Shown: piece after piece, positions 8,759-17,764 of the stretch
How positions within the stretch are numbered: the first letter of the stretch is position 1
How the letters are laid out: each line of letters starts with the position of its first letter
Source of the DNA: Snodgrassella communis
GTDB taxonomy: Bacteria; Pseudomonadota; Gammaproteobacteria; Burkholderiales; Neisseriaceae
Direction: 5' to 3'
Assembly (NCBI RefSeq): GCF_914768045.1
Contig: NZ_CAJZCD010000008.1
Span: 24,867 to 88,866 of the forward strand
DNA length: 64,000 nt
Notes under the pieces: generated by a model
Database searches by the model: none
Told to the model about the DNA's origin: nothing
The model's input: the letters and a program-made list of their open reading frames with translations, nothing else
Made by a program: the position numbers and the translations under genes

Positions 8759-10471
8759 TCAGATATTATTCTTTATCATATCGATCACATCTTTGCCTTT
8801 GCCTTCAAGTATGGCTTTGGATCCATACCAAACCATGTTTTTCACATTTTCATAGCTGATTGCTGGTGGCATAATCAGTTCTTTGTCGCTGATTACCACA
8901 TCTAGCAGAGCCGGCCCTTTGTGTGCCAGAAAGGTTTGTACTGCTGTTTCCAGTTCGGAAGATTTGCTGACACTCTGGGCGCTGAAACCACAGCCTTCGG
9001 CAATGGTTTTAAAATCGCCATTTTTAAGATCAACAAATACTTCTACCAATCCTTCGCCTTTTTGTTCCTGTTCAACAAAATTAAGGGAGCTGTTGTTGAA
9101 AACAACTATTTTAATCGGCAGATTTTCCTGTTTGGCGGTAAGTAAATCACCCATCAGCATAGCTAAACCACCATCTCCAGATAAAGAAATTACCTGCCGT
9201 GCCGGGAAGGCTTTCTGCAATCCATAAGCCTGAGGCATACCGTTTGCCATGGTGCCATGTTTCAAACTGGTAAGAAAGCGCCGCTTGCCATTCATGGTCA
9301 GGTAGCGCGAACCCCACAACATAGGTGTACCAACGTCAGCGGTAATCAGTGCATTATCGTCGGCATGTTTATCTATTAACTCGATTAATTGTTGCGGATG
9401 AATTGGATGTTTGTCGTCTGGGGTGGCATGAGCTTCATATTTATCCATGATTTTGGTAAACAAAGCGGTATGGTGATCCAGAAAACTGCTGTCGCTACGT
9501 GGCTGAATTTTGGGTAGAACAGTTTGCAGGGTAGTTTTAATATCGCCAACCAGCCCTAAATTGATTGGATGACGTAAACCTAGCTGAGTAGCATCGTGAT
9601 CAATCTGAATGATATTGGCGTTTTCAGGATAGAATTCTGTCCATGCAAAACTACAGCCGAGTAATAATAAGGTGTCGCAGTTTTTAACTGCTTCATAGCC
9701 AGCTTTGGTGCCAAACATGCCAGTCATGCCTACCTGATAGGGATTTTCCCAAGCAATACTGTCTTTGGCACGGGAGGTGTGTACAACGGGTGCCTTAAGT
9801 TTTTCCGCTAGCGCAATCACTTCGTCATGTGCATCTTTGCTACCATAACCGGCATAAATGGTGATTCTATTGCCTTGATTGATGGTCTTGACCAGCTCTT
9901 CGATTTCACTATCATTCGGGCGGGTAACTGGCTGCGGGTGCCAGATTTTTATCGGTTGTTCGACCACTTCCATTTTGCTGATGTCACTGGGCAGGATAAC
10001 AACGGCTACGCCACGTTTGTTAATAGCTGCCTGTGCTGCCTGAGTGAAAATGCGCTGAGCTTCCTGTGGTTGGGTAACCATTTGACAGAATACGCTGGTA
10101 TCCTGATAAACTTTGAGAAAGTCTACTTCCTGAGGAAAGCCAGTACCCATTGATGTGGCAGCCAGTTGGCTGGCAATGACAATTACAGGCGCATTGTTGC
10201 GATTGGATTCGTACAGCCCGTTAATCAGATGCAGGCTACCAGGTCCACATGAACCGGCGCAGGCAGTGAGTTTATTGGTAATCATGGCTTCAGCACCGGC
10301 AGCAAACGCAGCAGCTTCTTCATGACGAGTATGTACCCAGTTAATACTGCTTTTTTCGATGGCCTTGCCGACAAAATTCAGGGTATCCCCGATGATGCCA
10401 TAGCAGTTGCTTACTCCGGCTGTAGTCAGTACATCAATCAGTACTTCTGAAACGGTTTTGGTTTTAGACAT
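8759..10471 (-). CDS. poxB: Pyruvate dehydrogenase (quinone) / pyruvate oxidase, thiamine-diphosphate dependent
   Basis: Peripheral membrane flavoenzyme that decarboxylates pyruvate to acetate and CO2 and passes electrons to the quinone pool. 570 residues (E. coli PoxB 572). Domain order: N-terminal ThDP PYR domain with the catalytic Glu in VHTRHEEAAAFAAGAEA (about 45-60), central FAD-binding domain, C-terminal ThDP PP domain with the metal/ThDP motif SGDGGLAMLMGDLLTAKQ ending in FNNSSLN (about 430-465). The last residues would be the lipid/membrane-binding tail in the family. The start is supported by AGAGGAAA 7 bases upstream of the ATG. Monocistronic with its own terminator. A route from pyruvate to acetate would complement malic enzyme (0.2 kb). 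Confidence 0.93.
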   Translation of the reverse strand: MSKTKTVSEVLIDVLTTAGVSNCYGIIGDTLNFVGKAIEKSSINWVHTRHEEAAAFAAGAEAMITNKLTACAGSCGPGSLHLINGLYESNRNNAPVIVIASQLAATSMGTGFPQEVDFLKVYQDTSVFCQMVTQPQEAQRIFTQAAQAAINKRGVAVVILPSDISKMEVVEQPIKIWHPQPVTRPNDSEIEELVKTINQGNRITIYAGYGSKDAHDEVIALAEKLKAPVVHTSRAKDSIAWENPYQVGMTGMFGTKAGYEAVKNCDTLLLLGCSFAWTEFYPENANIIQIDHDATQLGLRHPINLGLVGDIKTTLQTVLPKIQPRSDSSFLDHHTALFTKIMDKYEAHATPDDKHPIHPQQLIELIDKHADDNALITADVGTPMLWGSRYLTMNGKRRFLTSLKHGTMANGMPQAYGLQKAFPARQVISLSGDGGLAMLMGDLLTAKQENLPIKIVVFNNSSLNFVEQEQKGEGLVEVFVDLKNGDFKTIAEGCGFSAQSVSKSSELETAVQTFLAHKGPALLDVVISDKELIMPPAISYENVKNMVWYGSKAILEGKGKDVIDMIKNNI

Positions 10472-10685
10472 AGTGCATTTCCTCTAAAATTGATTATTTA
10501 TTAATAGATAAAGAATAATAAATAGTTTTATTGATAATCATTTTGTTATCTTCGCTATATTTTCATCTATACAGCAAATTTAAGCAGTATATTAATCAAT
10601 TATCAGTGTTTAATGTATTGTAGTAGTGAGTAATCTGCAACACAAGGACATTGGTAAATTTGGATGAATATAATCTAATAAAAAA

Positions 10686-10712
10686 GGCAGTCGGCACAGG
10701 GTACCGGCTGCC
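10686..10712 (-). terminator. grxB rho-independent terminator
   Basis: A 9-bp stem GGCAGTCGG/CCGGCTGCC (one wobble) with a 9-nt loop. On the minus strand it is followed by TTTTTTATTA (10676-10685), 20 bases beyond the grxB stop codon. Confidence 0.8.
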
Positions 10713-10732
10713 AATACAGGCAAAGAGAACTC

Positions 10733-11380
10733 TCAGATGGCGCGATCGTTAAACAGGGGAATGCAGGTAATGCGACTGATGCTGTTGATGTAGTCAAGCA
10801 CCGGAGCCGGCCATTCAATGCTTTTAACCATGGTTAGATTGCGCAGTAGCGGAAATAACAGAATATCTTCCATGCCAAATGTACCACTGGCACCACAATC
10901 GCTGATAAACAATGGTGACAATGCAATCAGATCTGCATTCAGGCGCTCAATATAGGTTTGGCTGTTAAGCAGATGTTGTTGAAAATTGCCGTAAATAGCT
11001 GTTTTTTTACTAACAAAATAGTCTATAGCGCTTTGAGTGGCAAATTCAGGCAGATTAATGCTGATGCAGCGTGGCAGGGTTAGGAAATTGCGGTATGTAT
11101 CGACAATTTTTATCCAGTCTTCAATTTCGGGACGGATGGTATGACTTAAGAGGGTATCACCGGCAAGCTGGTCGATGTAGTGTACGATATCCAGACTTTC
11201 ACCCATGGCGCAACCATCATCTTTGACTAAAATTGGCACCATTTTTTTGCCAACTAGCTTGTTAGGTGTGTCTTCATCATCGTTGAGTAGGTAAATATTT
11301 TCTACCGGTACCATTTTTTTACCAAATATCATGCGCGCACGTACACAGTAGGGGCAATGGTCATAAAGATAAAGTTTCAT
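10733..11380 (-). CDS. grxB: Glutaredoxin 2
   Basis: Glutathione-dependent disulfide oxidoreductase with a GST-like fold, 215 residues, the length of E. coli Grx2. The N-terminal thioredoxin-fold domain starts MKLYLYDHCPYCVRARMIFG with active-site CPYC at residues 9-12. KKMVPILVKDDGCAMGES (about 45-62) holds the cis-Pro and glutathione-binding segment. An all-helical GST-C-like domain (about 75-215) follows. Followed by its own terminator; upstream is a long gene-free stretch. Role: reduction of glutathionylated proteins and support of oxidative-stress defence, alongside ahpCF and msrAB in this window. Confidence 0.93.
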   Translation of the reverse strand: MKLYLYDHCPYCVRARMIFGKKMVPVENIYLLNDDEDTPNKLVGKKMVPILVKDDGCAMGESLDIVHYIDQLAGDTLLSHTIRPEIEDWIKIVDTYRNFLTLPRCISINLPEFATQSAIDYFVSKKTAIYGNFQQHLLNSQTYIERLNADLIALSPLFISDCGASGTFGMEDILLFPLLRNLTMVKSIEWPAPVLDYINSISRITCIPLFNDRAI

Positions 11381-12182
11381 TCTGGTTTCCTTATTCAGGG
11401 TATGGTGTGACTTAAGCAGGTACTATTTACCTTGTCCGAAACACATTTATCGGGTAAGAATATTGTATTGTAATTAGCTACTTACTGCTGATAAATAGGC
11501 AGTAAAATATTTTTTTACACAATATTTGTGCTTTTGAAAAATCTGGTTTTGTCGATTCATTTTTGATAATTGATTAATAGTATACATATATTAATTAATT
11601 TTAGTTCACGGTTTTTTTACCAGTTGTGTTGCATTAATCACGTTTTCAATTTTTCTCATGTAACAGCAAAGTAATGCTAGTTTCAGCCATACAGCAACAC
11701 CTGTATTTGTTCAGGGCTTGGGGCTATGGTAGTACGGTCATGTAATCTATCTTTCTTACCTGCTACATCGGCAGGAGCAATGATGTGTGGGCGGTTTGTT
11801 TTGTGCTGATTTAATCTGCTTGGCTTTTGCTCAGTGCTTCTGTTTTGTATAGGCGGTAATTGCAGCCTGTTTTCAGGCATCTCTGTCGCTGGTGGCACAA
11901 CATAAAAATATTGTTTATGGAGACGGGAGCAAAAGTTTCAGTTGTACCGGCGCGGGCGCTGTATTGAATTTAATCTGTTTTGTATACGCGGTTGGGTTTA
12001 CATGCCGGCAAAAGCACTGAACCAATTCTGATGTTAATGCTGCCCTTAGCGCGTTTTGAATTCCAGTATAAACCAGTAACAGGCTCTGCTGAGGTTCGGT
12101 TGGCAGAATATTTGCGCATGCACAACTGGCTGGCAGAAGCCGAAATCTGTTCGGATTTGGCACATAGCTGCGCTCTGTTGTC
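11381..12182. other. Gene-free stretch between grxB and the ClC gene
   Basis: About 800 bases. The grxB-proximal half is AT-rich and probably carries the grxB promoter. A hairpin TTACTGC...GCAGTAA followed by a T-run lies near 11482-11515 on the plus strand. The half nearer the ClC gene has composition like coding DNA and short open frames on both strands, none with a recognisable product or ribosome-binding site. It may hold the remains of a lost gene. Confidence 0.4.
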
Positions 12183-13421
12183 TTATTGTTTGTTTAAGGC
12201 CTGCTGGCAGGGTAGTGCGGTAAGCAGGCACAAGCTCACGGGCATGATAAAGTCTGGTGCGATATTGGTTATTTCCAGTACGAATAATATGGCGGTCAGG
12301 GGCATTTTTTGCTGTATAGCCAGAAAAACAGTGGCACCAGTTATCACCGCGGCAACAACCGGCACTGATGGTAGTACGCTGTTCCATGCTGTGGCTGCCA
12401 GTAATGCGATAAGGCCGCCGAGCATCATAGAGGGAGTAATAAATCCACCATAAGCGCCGCCACGAGTTGCCAGCAGTAGTGCCAGCCATTTGCCGATTAG
12501 CAGAGCCAGAGCGTAACGCCAGCCAATGCTGTCATTAAATAACAGTTCGTTACCGGCTTTGCCATTACCCAGTATTTCTGGTAACCACATGGCCATGGCT
12601 CCAATTAATATAAAAGCAGCCATACTGATAAAAATCAGTCTGGGGCTGCTACGGTTGGCTGGTTTACAGTAGGCAAGTTGGCGCTGTAACAACCATGAGC
12701 TGGCAACGATTACCGGACCGAACAGCAGCGCCCAGATTAACAATGAGCTGTTCAAAGTAAACGCGGGTAGCTGATAGGCTGGTATGCTGCCCAATCCCAG
12801 ACGGGCAACCCATGCAGCAGTGGTACAGCAGATTAAAGCAGCGATAACATGATTCCGCTGAAAACTGAATAGCAGGGTTTCCAGTGCAAACAGGGCACCG
12901 GCAAGTGGTACATCAAAAACAGCGGCCAGACCGGCAGCCGCGCTACAGGACAGCAGGATTTTGCGTTCTTCAGCGCTGATAGCTAAGCGGCGGCTTATAT
13001 AATCAGCAATCGCTGAACTGATTTCACGTGGTGCTGTCTCACGCCCGAGAGGAGAACCCATACCTACAGTAAGAATCTGCAGCAGGGCATGAATCATGGT
13101 AGTACTTAATGGTATGGAGGGGGCATTGTTACTGATTGCCTGTTTGATATCAACCAGTTTGGATGCATAACGGTGCAGTAAAAACCAGCCTGTGCCTGCA
13201 ATCACACCACAGCCACTTAAGGCCAGCAGCCGATGGGTGGCACTGGTTTGTTCGACTATGTTGCGAAAAGTGATGCCATCAACGCGGGAAATTCCGTAAA
13301 CTACCTGCTGGATCAGGTGCAGTAAGCCGATAAGTGCCATGCCGGCTACACCTGCAATGGCACCACAGAGCAATAATAAGGCTATTAGTTTGGGGCTTAA
13401 TCTGACCATATCACTATGCAT
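12183..13421 (-). CDS. ClC-type chloride channel / H+-Cl- exchanger family protein
   Basis: Polytopic inner-membrane protein of 412 residues with about ten hydrophobic helices. The family signature is visible as VGMGSPLGREtAPRE (about 118-132), corresponding to the GxGxP...GREGP selectivity region that carries the external gating Glu. Further conserved parts are SCSAAAGLAAVFDVPLAGALFALE and GGAYGGFITPSMMLGG. Shorter than E. coli ClcA (473 aa) and without C-terminal CBS domains. The GREGP element reads GRETAP, a variation that keeps the Glu. Whether it is a channel or an exchanger cannot be told from sequence. Start may be residue 1 or the Met at residue 5. Divergent from the ABC-F gene. Confidence 0.9.
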   Translation of the reverse strand: MHSDMVRLSPKLIALLLLCGAIAGVAGMALIGLLHLIQQVVYGISRVDGITFRNIVEQTSATHRLLALSGCGVIAGTGWFLLHRYASKLVDIKQAISNNAPSIPLSTTMIHALLQILTVGMGSPLGRETAPREISSAIADYISRRLAISAEERKILLSCSAAAGLAAVFDVPLAGALFALETLLFSFQRNHVIAALICCTTAAWVARLGLGSIPAYQLPAFTLNSSLLIWALLFGPVIVASSWLLQRQLAYCKPANRSSPRLIFISMAAFILIGAMAMWLPEILGNGKAGNELLFNDSIGWRYALALLIGKWLALLLATRGGAYGGFITPSMMLGGLIALLAATAWNSVLPSVPVVAAVITGATVFLAIQQKMPLTAILFVLEITNIAPDFIMPVSLCLLTALPCQQALNKQ

Positions 13422-13554
13422 TTGTAGTAGATGAAAAGCGTTTTTACATTTTAAATGACTATATTGTAAACGTCAGTACAGGGATTGCCGAACTTTGGCA
13501 TTTGCCTGTGCTAAAATTAGACTATTTTGTCAGGATTTTAAAGGAAACATTCCT

Positions 13555-15183
13555 GTGATCAGTACCAATAATATTACGATGCAGTTTGGCGCTAAGCCAT
13601 TGTTTGAAAATGTGTCGGTGAAGTTCGGTGGCGGCCATCGTTATGGTTTGATTGGTGCCAACGGTTCAGGTAAATCAACATTCATGAAAATTCTGGGTGG
13701 TGATCTGGAGCCCAGCAGCGGTGAGGTGGCCATCGATCAGGGGCTGCGGCTGGGTAAGCTGCGGCAGGATCAGTTTGCATATGAAGATATGCGGGTGCTG
13801 GACGTAGTGTTGATGGGGCATACTGAAATGTGGGCAGCCATGACAGAGCGTGATGCTATCTATGCTAATCCGGATGCTACCGAAGATGATTATATGCGCG
13901 CGGCTGATCTGGAAGCTAAGTTTGCCGAGTATGACGGTTATACGGCTGAGGCGCGTGCGGCCGAGTTGCTTGCCGGTGTGGGCATTGATGAGCATTTACA
14001 TAATGCCAGCATGAGTGAGGTGGCGCCCGGTTTTAAACTGCGTGTATTGCTGGCACAGGCGCTTTTTTCCAAGCCAGATGTGTTGCTGCTGGATGAACCT
14101 ACCAATAATCTGGATATTAATACCATTCGCTGGCTGGAAGGGGTATTAAACAGTTATGAATCTACCATGATTATTATTTCACACGACCGCCACTTTCTGA
14201 ATGAAGTGTGTACTTATATGGCCGATGTGGATTATGGTGGCATTACATTGTATCCGGGTAATTATGATGATTATATGCTGGCTTCAACTCAGGCACGTGA
14301 ACGTACTTTGAAAGACAATGCCAAGGCCAAGGAAAAACTACAGGAATTGCAGGAATTTGTGGCACGTTTTTCTGCCAACAAATCCAAGGCAAGGCAGGCG
14401 ACCAGTCGTGCTAAGCTGGCTGATAAAATTAAAGCCGATATGGTAGAAGTGAAGCCATCTAGCCGTCAGAGCCCGTTTATCCGCTTTAATTTTGACGATA
14501 AGAAAAAATTACATCGACAGGCACTGGAAGTGCAGGATTTATCCAAACGATTTGACCGGCAATTGTTTAATAAGCTGAATCTGATGCTGGATGCCGGTGA
14601 GCGTCTGGCCATTATTGGCCCGAATGGTGCCGGTAAATCCACCTTGCTGAAACTACTGGCCGGTGCATACGATGAAGCCTGCAACGAAGGCATCAAGGCA
14701 GATACAGGTACCGTTAAATGGGCGGAAAAAGCACAGGTAGGCTATTACCCGCAAGACCATGAAAACGATTTTGATGTACCGATGACATTAACTGAGTGGA
14801 TGCGCCAGTGGGGAAAAGAAGGCGATGATGAGCAGGTAATTCGTGGTACATTGGGACGCTTGCTTTTCGGCAGCAATGAAGTGGGCAAGCAGGTGCAAGT
14901 ACTATCGGGTGGTGAGAAAGGCCGTATGCTGTATGGCAAGCTGATTTTACAGGAACCGAATGTGCTGGTGATGGATGAGCCCACTAACCACATGGATATG
15001 GAAAGCATTGAAGCGTTAAATATGGCACTGGAAAAATTCCCGGGCACGCTGGTGTTTGTCTCTCATGACCGTCAGTTTGTTTCCAGTCTGGCTACGCAGA
15101 TTCTTGAGCTGGATGGTGAAGGTGGTTTTGAGTATTATCTGGGTGATTATGAAGGTTATCTGGCTAAAAAAGGTTTAGTCTGA
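13555..15183 (+). CDS. ybiT: ABC-F family ATPase, YbiT type
   Basis: Soluble tandem-ABC ATPase of the ABC-F translation-factor family, which acts at the ribosome E site rather than in transport. Both ABC domains are complete: Walker [10 protein letters not shown] and GPNGAGKST, signatures [17 protein letters not shown] and [14 protein letters not shown], Walker [13 protein letters not shown] and [12 protein letters not shown]. The interdomain linker includes [20 protein letters not shown]. Near collinear with E. coli YbiT. The frame opens earlier (13495), but the GTG at 13555 aligns with the YbiT N-terminus and has AAGGAA 8 bases upstream. That start gives 542 residues. Followed by a strong terminator. 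Confidence 0.92.
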   Translation: MISTNNITMQFGAKPLFENVSVKFGGGHRYGLIGANGSGKSTFMKILGGDLEPSSGEVAIDQGLRLGKLRQDQFAYEDMRVLDVVLMGHTEMWAAMTERDAIYANPDATEDDYMRAADLEAKFAEYDGYTAEARAAELLAGVGIDEHLHNASMSEVAPGFKLRVLLAQALFSKPDVLLLDEPTNNLDINTIRWLEGVLNSYESTMIIISHDRHFLNEVCTYMADVDYGGITLYPGNYDDYMLASTQARERTLKDNAKAKEKLQELQEFVARFSANKSKARQATSRAKLADKIKADMVEVKPSSRQSPFIRFNFDDKKKLHRQALEVQDLSKRFDRQLFNKLNLMLDAGERLAIIGPNGAGKSTLLKLLAGAYDEACNEGIKADTGTVKWAEKAQVGYYPQDHENDFDVPMTLTEWMRQWGKEGDDEQVIRGTLGRLLFGSNEVGKQVQVLSGGEKGRMLYGKLILQEPNVLVMDEPTNHMDMESIEALNMALEKFPGTLVFVSHDRQFVSSLATQILELDGEGGFEYYLGDYEGYLAKKGLV

Positions 15184-15192
15184 TTTTGTGCT

Positions 15193-15222
15193 AACTGCCT
15201 GTATATTTACAGGCAGTTTTTT
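15193..15222 (+). terminator. ybiT rho-independent terminator
   Basis: A 10-bp perfect stem AACTGCCTGT/ACAGGCAGTT with a 6-nt loop and T-run, 9 bases after the ybiT stop codon. Confidence 0.88.
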
Positions 15223-15237
15223 ATATGGGAGAAAATA

Positions 15238-15783
15238 ATGAGTATAGATACGAACGATTCGGTAAAACTGATTGACTGTACCGAAAAAGAACACGCGGCA
15301 GCCATTCTGGCGCTTTTTAATGACACTATTGCCAATTCTACTGCCCTGTATGATTATGAACCGCGTTCGCTATCATTCATGGAAGGCTGGTTTGCAGCCA
15401 AGCGTGCACGTAACTGTCCGGTAATTGGTGCCGTAAACGGGCAGGGAGAGCTGCTGGCATTTGCTTCATGGGGCGCATTCCGGGATTATCCGGCTAATAA
15501 ATATACGGTAGAACACAGTGTATATGTACGTAATGATTGCCGGCGACAGGGGCTGGCACGCAAGCTGATGCAGGAGCTGATTACACGTGCACAAAAGGCA
15601 GATAAGCATGTATTGATGGGGGTAATTGATGCAGCCAATAGTGGCAGCATAGCTCTGCATGAGCAGCTAGGTTTCAAACATGTTGGCACATTGCCACAGA
15701 TTGGCTTCAAATTCGGCCACTGGCTGGATGCGGCACTGTACCAGCTTATTCTGGAAACACCAGCGCAGCCTGTGGATGGTTGA
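15238..15783 (+). CDS. GNAT N-acetyltransferase, phosphinothricin-acetyltransferase-like
   Basis: 181-residue GNAT enzyme transferring acetyl from acetyl-CoA to an amine. The PAT-like signature is clear: ALFNDTIANSTALYDYEPRS near the N-terminus, then VEHSVYVRNDCRRQGLARKL (motif A, the pyrophosphate-binding Q/R-x-x-G-x-G/A), VLMGVIDAANSGSIALHEQLGF and a terminal W-x-D-A-A-L-Y. Enzymes of this subgroup acetylate amino-acid analogues or methionine derivatives; the natural substrate is not determinable here. GGGAG lies 7-8 bases before the ATG. It faces crcB tail to tail with only 18 bases between stop codons. Confidence 0.88.
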   Translation: MSIDTNDSVKLIDCTEKEHAAAILALFNDTIANSTALYDYEPRSLSFMEGWFAAKRARNCPVIGAVNGQGELLAFASWGAFRDYPANKYTVEHSVYVRNDCRRQGLARKLMQELITRAQKADKHVLMGVIDAANSGSIALHEQLGFKHVGTLPQIGFKFGHWLDAALYQLILETPAQPVDG

Positions 15784-15801
15784 TAAGTACATGATGCGGC
15801 T

Positions 15802-16188
15802 TCAGGCAATTTTCGGCCACCAGTGCACGCTGAGTAAACCTAGTATGGTCAAGAGTAAGGAACCACCTGTATGCAGCAGCATATGGGCTATGGCTGCTGC
15901 ATAGCGTTGTGACTGAAGTAATTGCACAGATTCGAGCGAAAAAGTTGAAAAAGTAGTCAGCCCGCCAAGGAAGCCGGTAATCACAAACAGCCGCCATTCT
16001 GGTGCAATATTCACAAAATGCGTAAACAGACCACTGGACAAACCAATCAGATAGGCTCCTGTCCAGTTGGCTACTAGTGTGCCATACGGCAGGTAGGAAT
16101 GAAGTGAATTCAGGCAGGTACCCAGCAGCCAGCGCAAAATAGCGCCCAGCGCAGCTCCGCTGGCAATAGCGAATAAAGATAAGTACAT
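15802..16188 (-). CDS. crcB: Fluoride ion channel CrcB (Fluc)
   Basis: Small four-helix inner-membrane protein that forms dual-topology dimers and exports fluoride. 128 residues from the chosen start, typical of Fluc. Visible signatures: GAALGAILRWLLG at the N-terminus, GTLVANWTGAYLIGL, and the TM3-break motif GFLGGLTTFSTFSLE with the conserved Thr/Phe/Ser residues. The frame is open to an upstream ATG (16215). The ATG at 16188 has TGGA at proper spacing and gives the usual N-terminus. No crcB-type fluoride riboswitch could be recognised upstream. Confidence 0.93.
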   Translation of the reverse strand: MYLSLFAIASGAALGAILRWLLGTCLNSLHSYLPYGTLVANWTGAYLIGLSSGLFTHFVNIAPEWRLFVITGFLGGLTTFSTFSLESVQLLQSQRYAAAIAHMLLHTGGSLLLTILGLLSVHWWPKIA

Positions 16189-16307
16189 AATGAATCCAGT
16201 AAAAATGCGATACATAATTATTTATTTTACGCTAAAGCAGTATCCGATATTGCCATGTGTAGCTGAAATGACTACGCTAGAGTTTTAGCTACAGTAAAAA
16301 TATCAGA

Positions 16308-16844
16308 ATGAATTTAACCGAAACAAAAATTACCAGCAAAGAAATCTATCGTGGTTCATTTTTAAATGTTTTTGAAGATACCGTCAGCTTACCGAATGGC
16401 AATCAGGCACAACGGGTAGTGATACAGCATCCGGGAGCCGCTGCGGTTCTGGCCGTGACAGCTGAGCAGAAAGTGGTATTGGTAAGACAATGGCGCTATC
16501 CGGTGGGAGAGGCCTTACTGGAAATTCCGGCGGGCAAGCTGGATGGCAAAAATGAGGATCCGGCTGATGCTGCCTTGCGCGAGCTGGCGGAAGAAACACC
16601 TTATACCGCAGCAGAAGTTAAACTGATTCATACTTTCTATACCGTACCCGGTTTCGGTGATGAAAAAATGTATCTTTATCTGGCAGAAAATGTGCAGCCC
16701 AATAGTGCACTGGCAGCAGATGAGGATGAAATTCTTGAGCCATTGTTACTGAGCCGGGATGAGGTGCGTACGGCATTGGCCAATAACCAGATTCATGACG
16801 GCAAAACCCTGATTGCCTTGCAGTACTGGTTATTATATTGCTAA
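16308..16844 (+). CDS. Nudix hydrolase, ADP-ribose pyrophosphatase-like
   Basis: 178-residue Nudix protein of the NudF/ADP-sugar pyrophosphatase group, cleaving nucleoside-diphosphate sugars such as ADP-ribose. Evidence: VRQWRYPVGEALLEIPAGKL followed by the Nudix helix E-x7-RELAEET (about 85-101) and TPYTAAEVKLIHTFYTVPGF. The catalytic REL-x-EE is intact. Two departures from the consensus GX5EX7REUXEEXGU are visible: one extra residue between the first Gly and Glu, and Pro in place of the last Gly. It is followed after 13 bases by gloB, so the two are probably co-transcribed. No strong ribosome-binding site is seen before the ATG. Confidence 0.9.
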   Translation: MNLTETKITSKEIYRGSFLNVFEDTVSLPNGNQAQRVVIQHPGAAAVLAVTAEQKVVLVRQWRYPVGEALLEIPAGKLDGKNEDPADAALRELAEETPYTAAEVKLIHTFYTVPGFGDEKMYLYLAENVQPNSALAADEDEILEPLLLSRDEVRTALANNQIHDGKTLIALQYWLLYC

Positions 16845-16857
16845 ACAGGAGTAAGCC

Positions 16858-17619
16858 ATGATGCAAATCGTTCCATTACCAGCCTTGTCTGATAATTATA
16901 TCTGGTTATTGCGGCAAGGGAATCAGGCAATAGTGGTCGATCCGGGTGAAGCGGCCGTGGTGATGAATTATCTGGCTGCACAGGCGTTAAACCTGAATGC
17001 TATCTGGCTTACCCATGCTCATTATGATCATACGGATGGTGTAGCAGCGTTAAAACAACACTATCCGCAATGTCAGGTTGCTGGCTGGAGTGAGTGGCTA
17101 GAGGTGAACAGGGCAGTAAATGAAGGCAGCGAATTTGAAGTATTTGGACAGCAGGTAGCAGTATGGCATATTCCCGGCCATACTGCTGATCATCTGGCTT
17201 ATGTATTAACTGATTCTGCTGGCCAGCAACGGGTATTTTGTGGTGATACGCTGTTTAGTGCCGGTTGCGGGCGGGTATTTCCCGGAACTATGGCACAAAT
17301 GTTTGCCAGCTTACAGCGTTTAAACAGCCTGCCAGAGAATACTTTATTCTATCCGGCACATGAATATACAGCAGCTAATTTAAAATTTGCTCAGGCAGTA
17401 GAACCGGATAATCCGGCAATCAGGCAGGCAGTATTGCAAACAGCAACATTACCTACATTACCGGTAAGTCTGGCACATGAACGTGAGATCAATCCTTTTT
17501 TGCGTACCAGCCAGCCGCCAGTTATTGCATCAGTAGTGCAGAAAGGATTATCTGAGCAGCAGTCCACTGAGCCACTGGCTGTATTTACTTACTTACGAGA
17601 ATGGAAAAACCGTTTTTGA
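16858..17619 (+). CDS. gloB: Hydroxyacylglutathione hydrolase (glyoxalase II)
   Basis: Metallo-beta-lactamase-fold thioesterase that hydrolyses S-D-lactoylglutathione to lactate and glutathione, the second step of methylglyoxal detoxification. 253 residues, usual length. The binuclear metal site shows as LTHAHYDHTDG (about 53-63), HIPGHTADHLAY (about 108-119), FCGDTLFSAGCGRVF (about 128-142) and YPAHEYTAANL (about 168-178). The C-terminal glutathione-binding domain ends with NPFLRTS. AGGAG precedes the first of two adjacent ATG codons (16858, 16861). Shares a likely operon with the Nudix gene. Confidence 0.95.
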   Translation: MMQIVPLPALSDNYIWLLRQGNQAIVVDPGEAAVVMNYLAAQALNLNAIWLTHAHYDHTDGVAALKQHYPQCQVAGWSEWLEVNRAVNEGSEFEVFGQQVAVWHIPGHTADHLAYVLTDSAGQQRVFCGDTLFSAGCGRVFPGTMAQMFASLQRLNSLPENTLFYPAHEYTAANLKFAQAVEPDNPAIRQAVLQTATLPTLPVSLAHEREINPFLRTSQPPVIASVVQKGLSEQQSTEPLAVFTYLREWKNRF

Positions 17620-17764
17620 TTACGCCATAGCTTACAGCATGTTATCATTAAGTCAGCATAATAACGAAGGAATATATGAGTTGAAACAGGGCTGAATGAT
17701 GGCAGCTGGTGATTTCAGCCAGTGAAATATCTATGGTGATTTCAGCCTGTCAACCTGTCTGCAT

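Noticed and set aside
11683..12163. Two minus-strand frames of 71 and 82 codons and one plus-strand frame downstream of the ClC gene
   Set aside because: None has a recognisable product or ribosome-binding site. The minus-strand frame directly following the ClC stop codon was tested as a lost CBS domain and does not resemble one.
16189..16307. Possible fluoride riboswitch upstream of crcB
   Set aside because: The conserved crcB-motif core sequences could not be found on the minus strand here.
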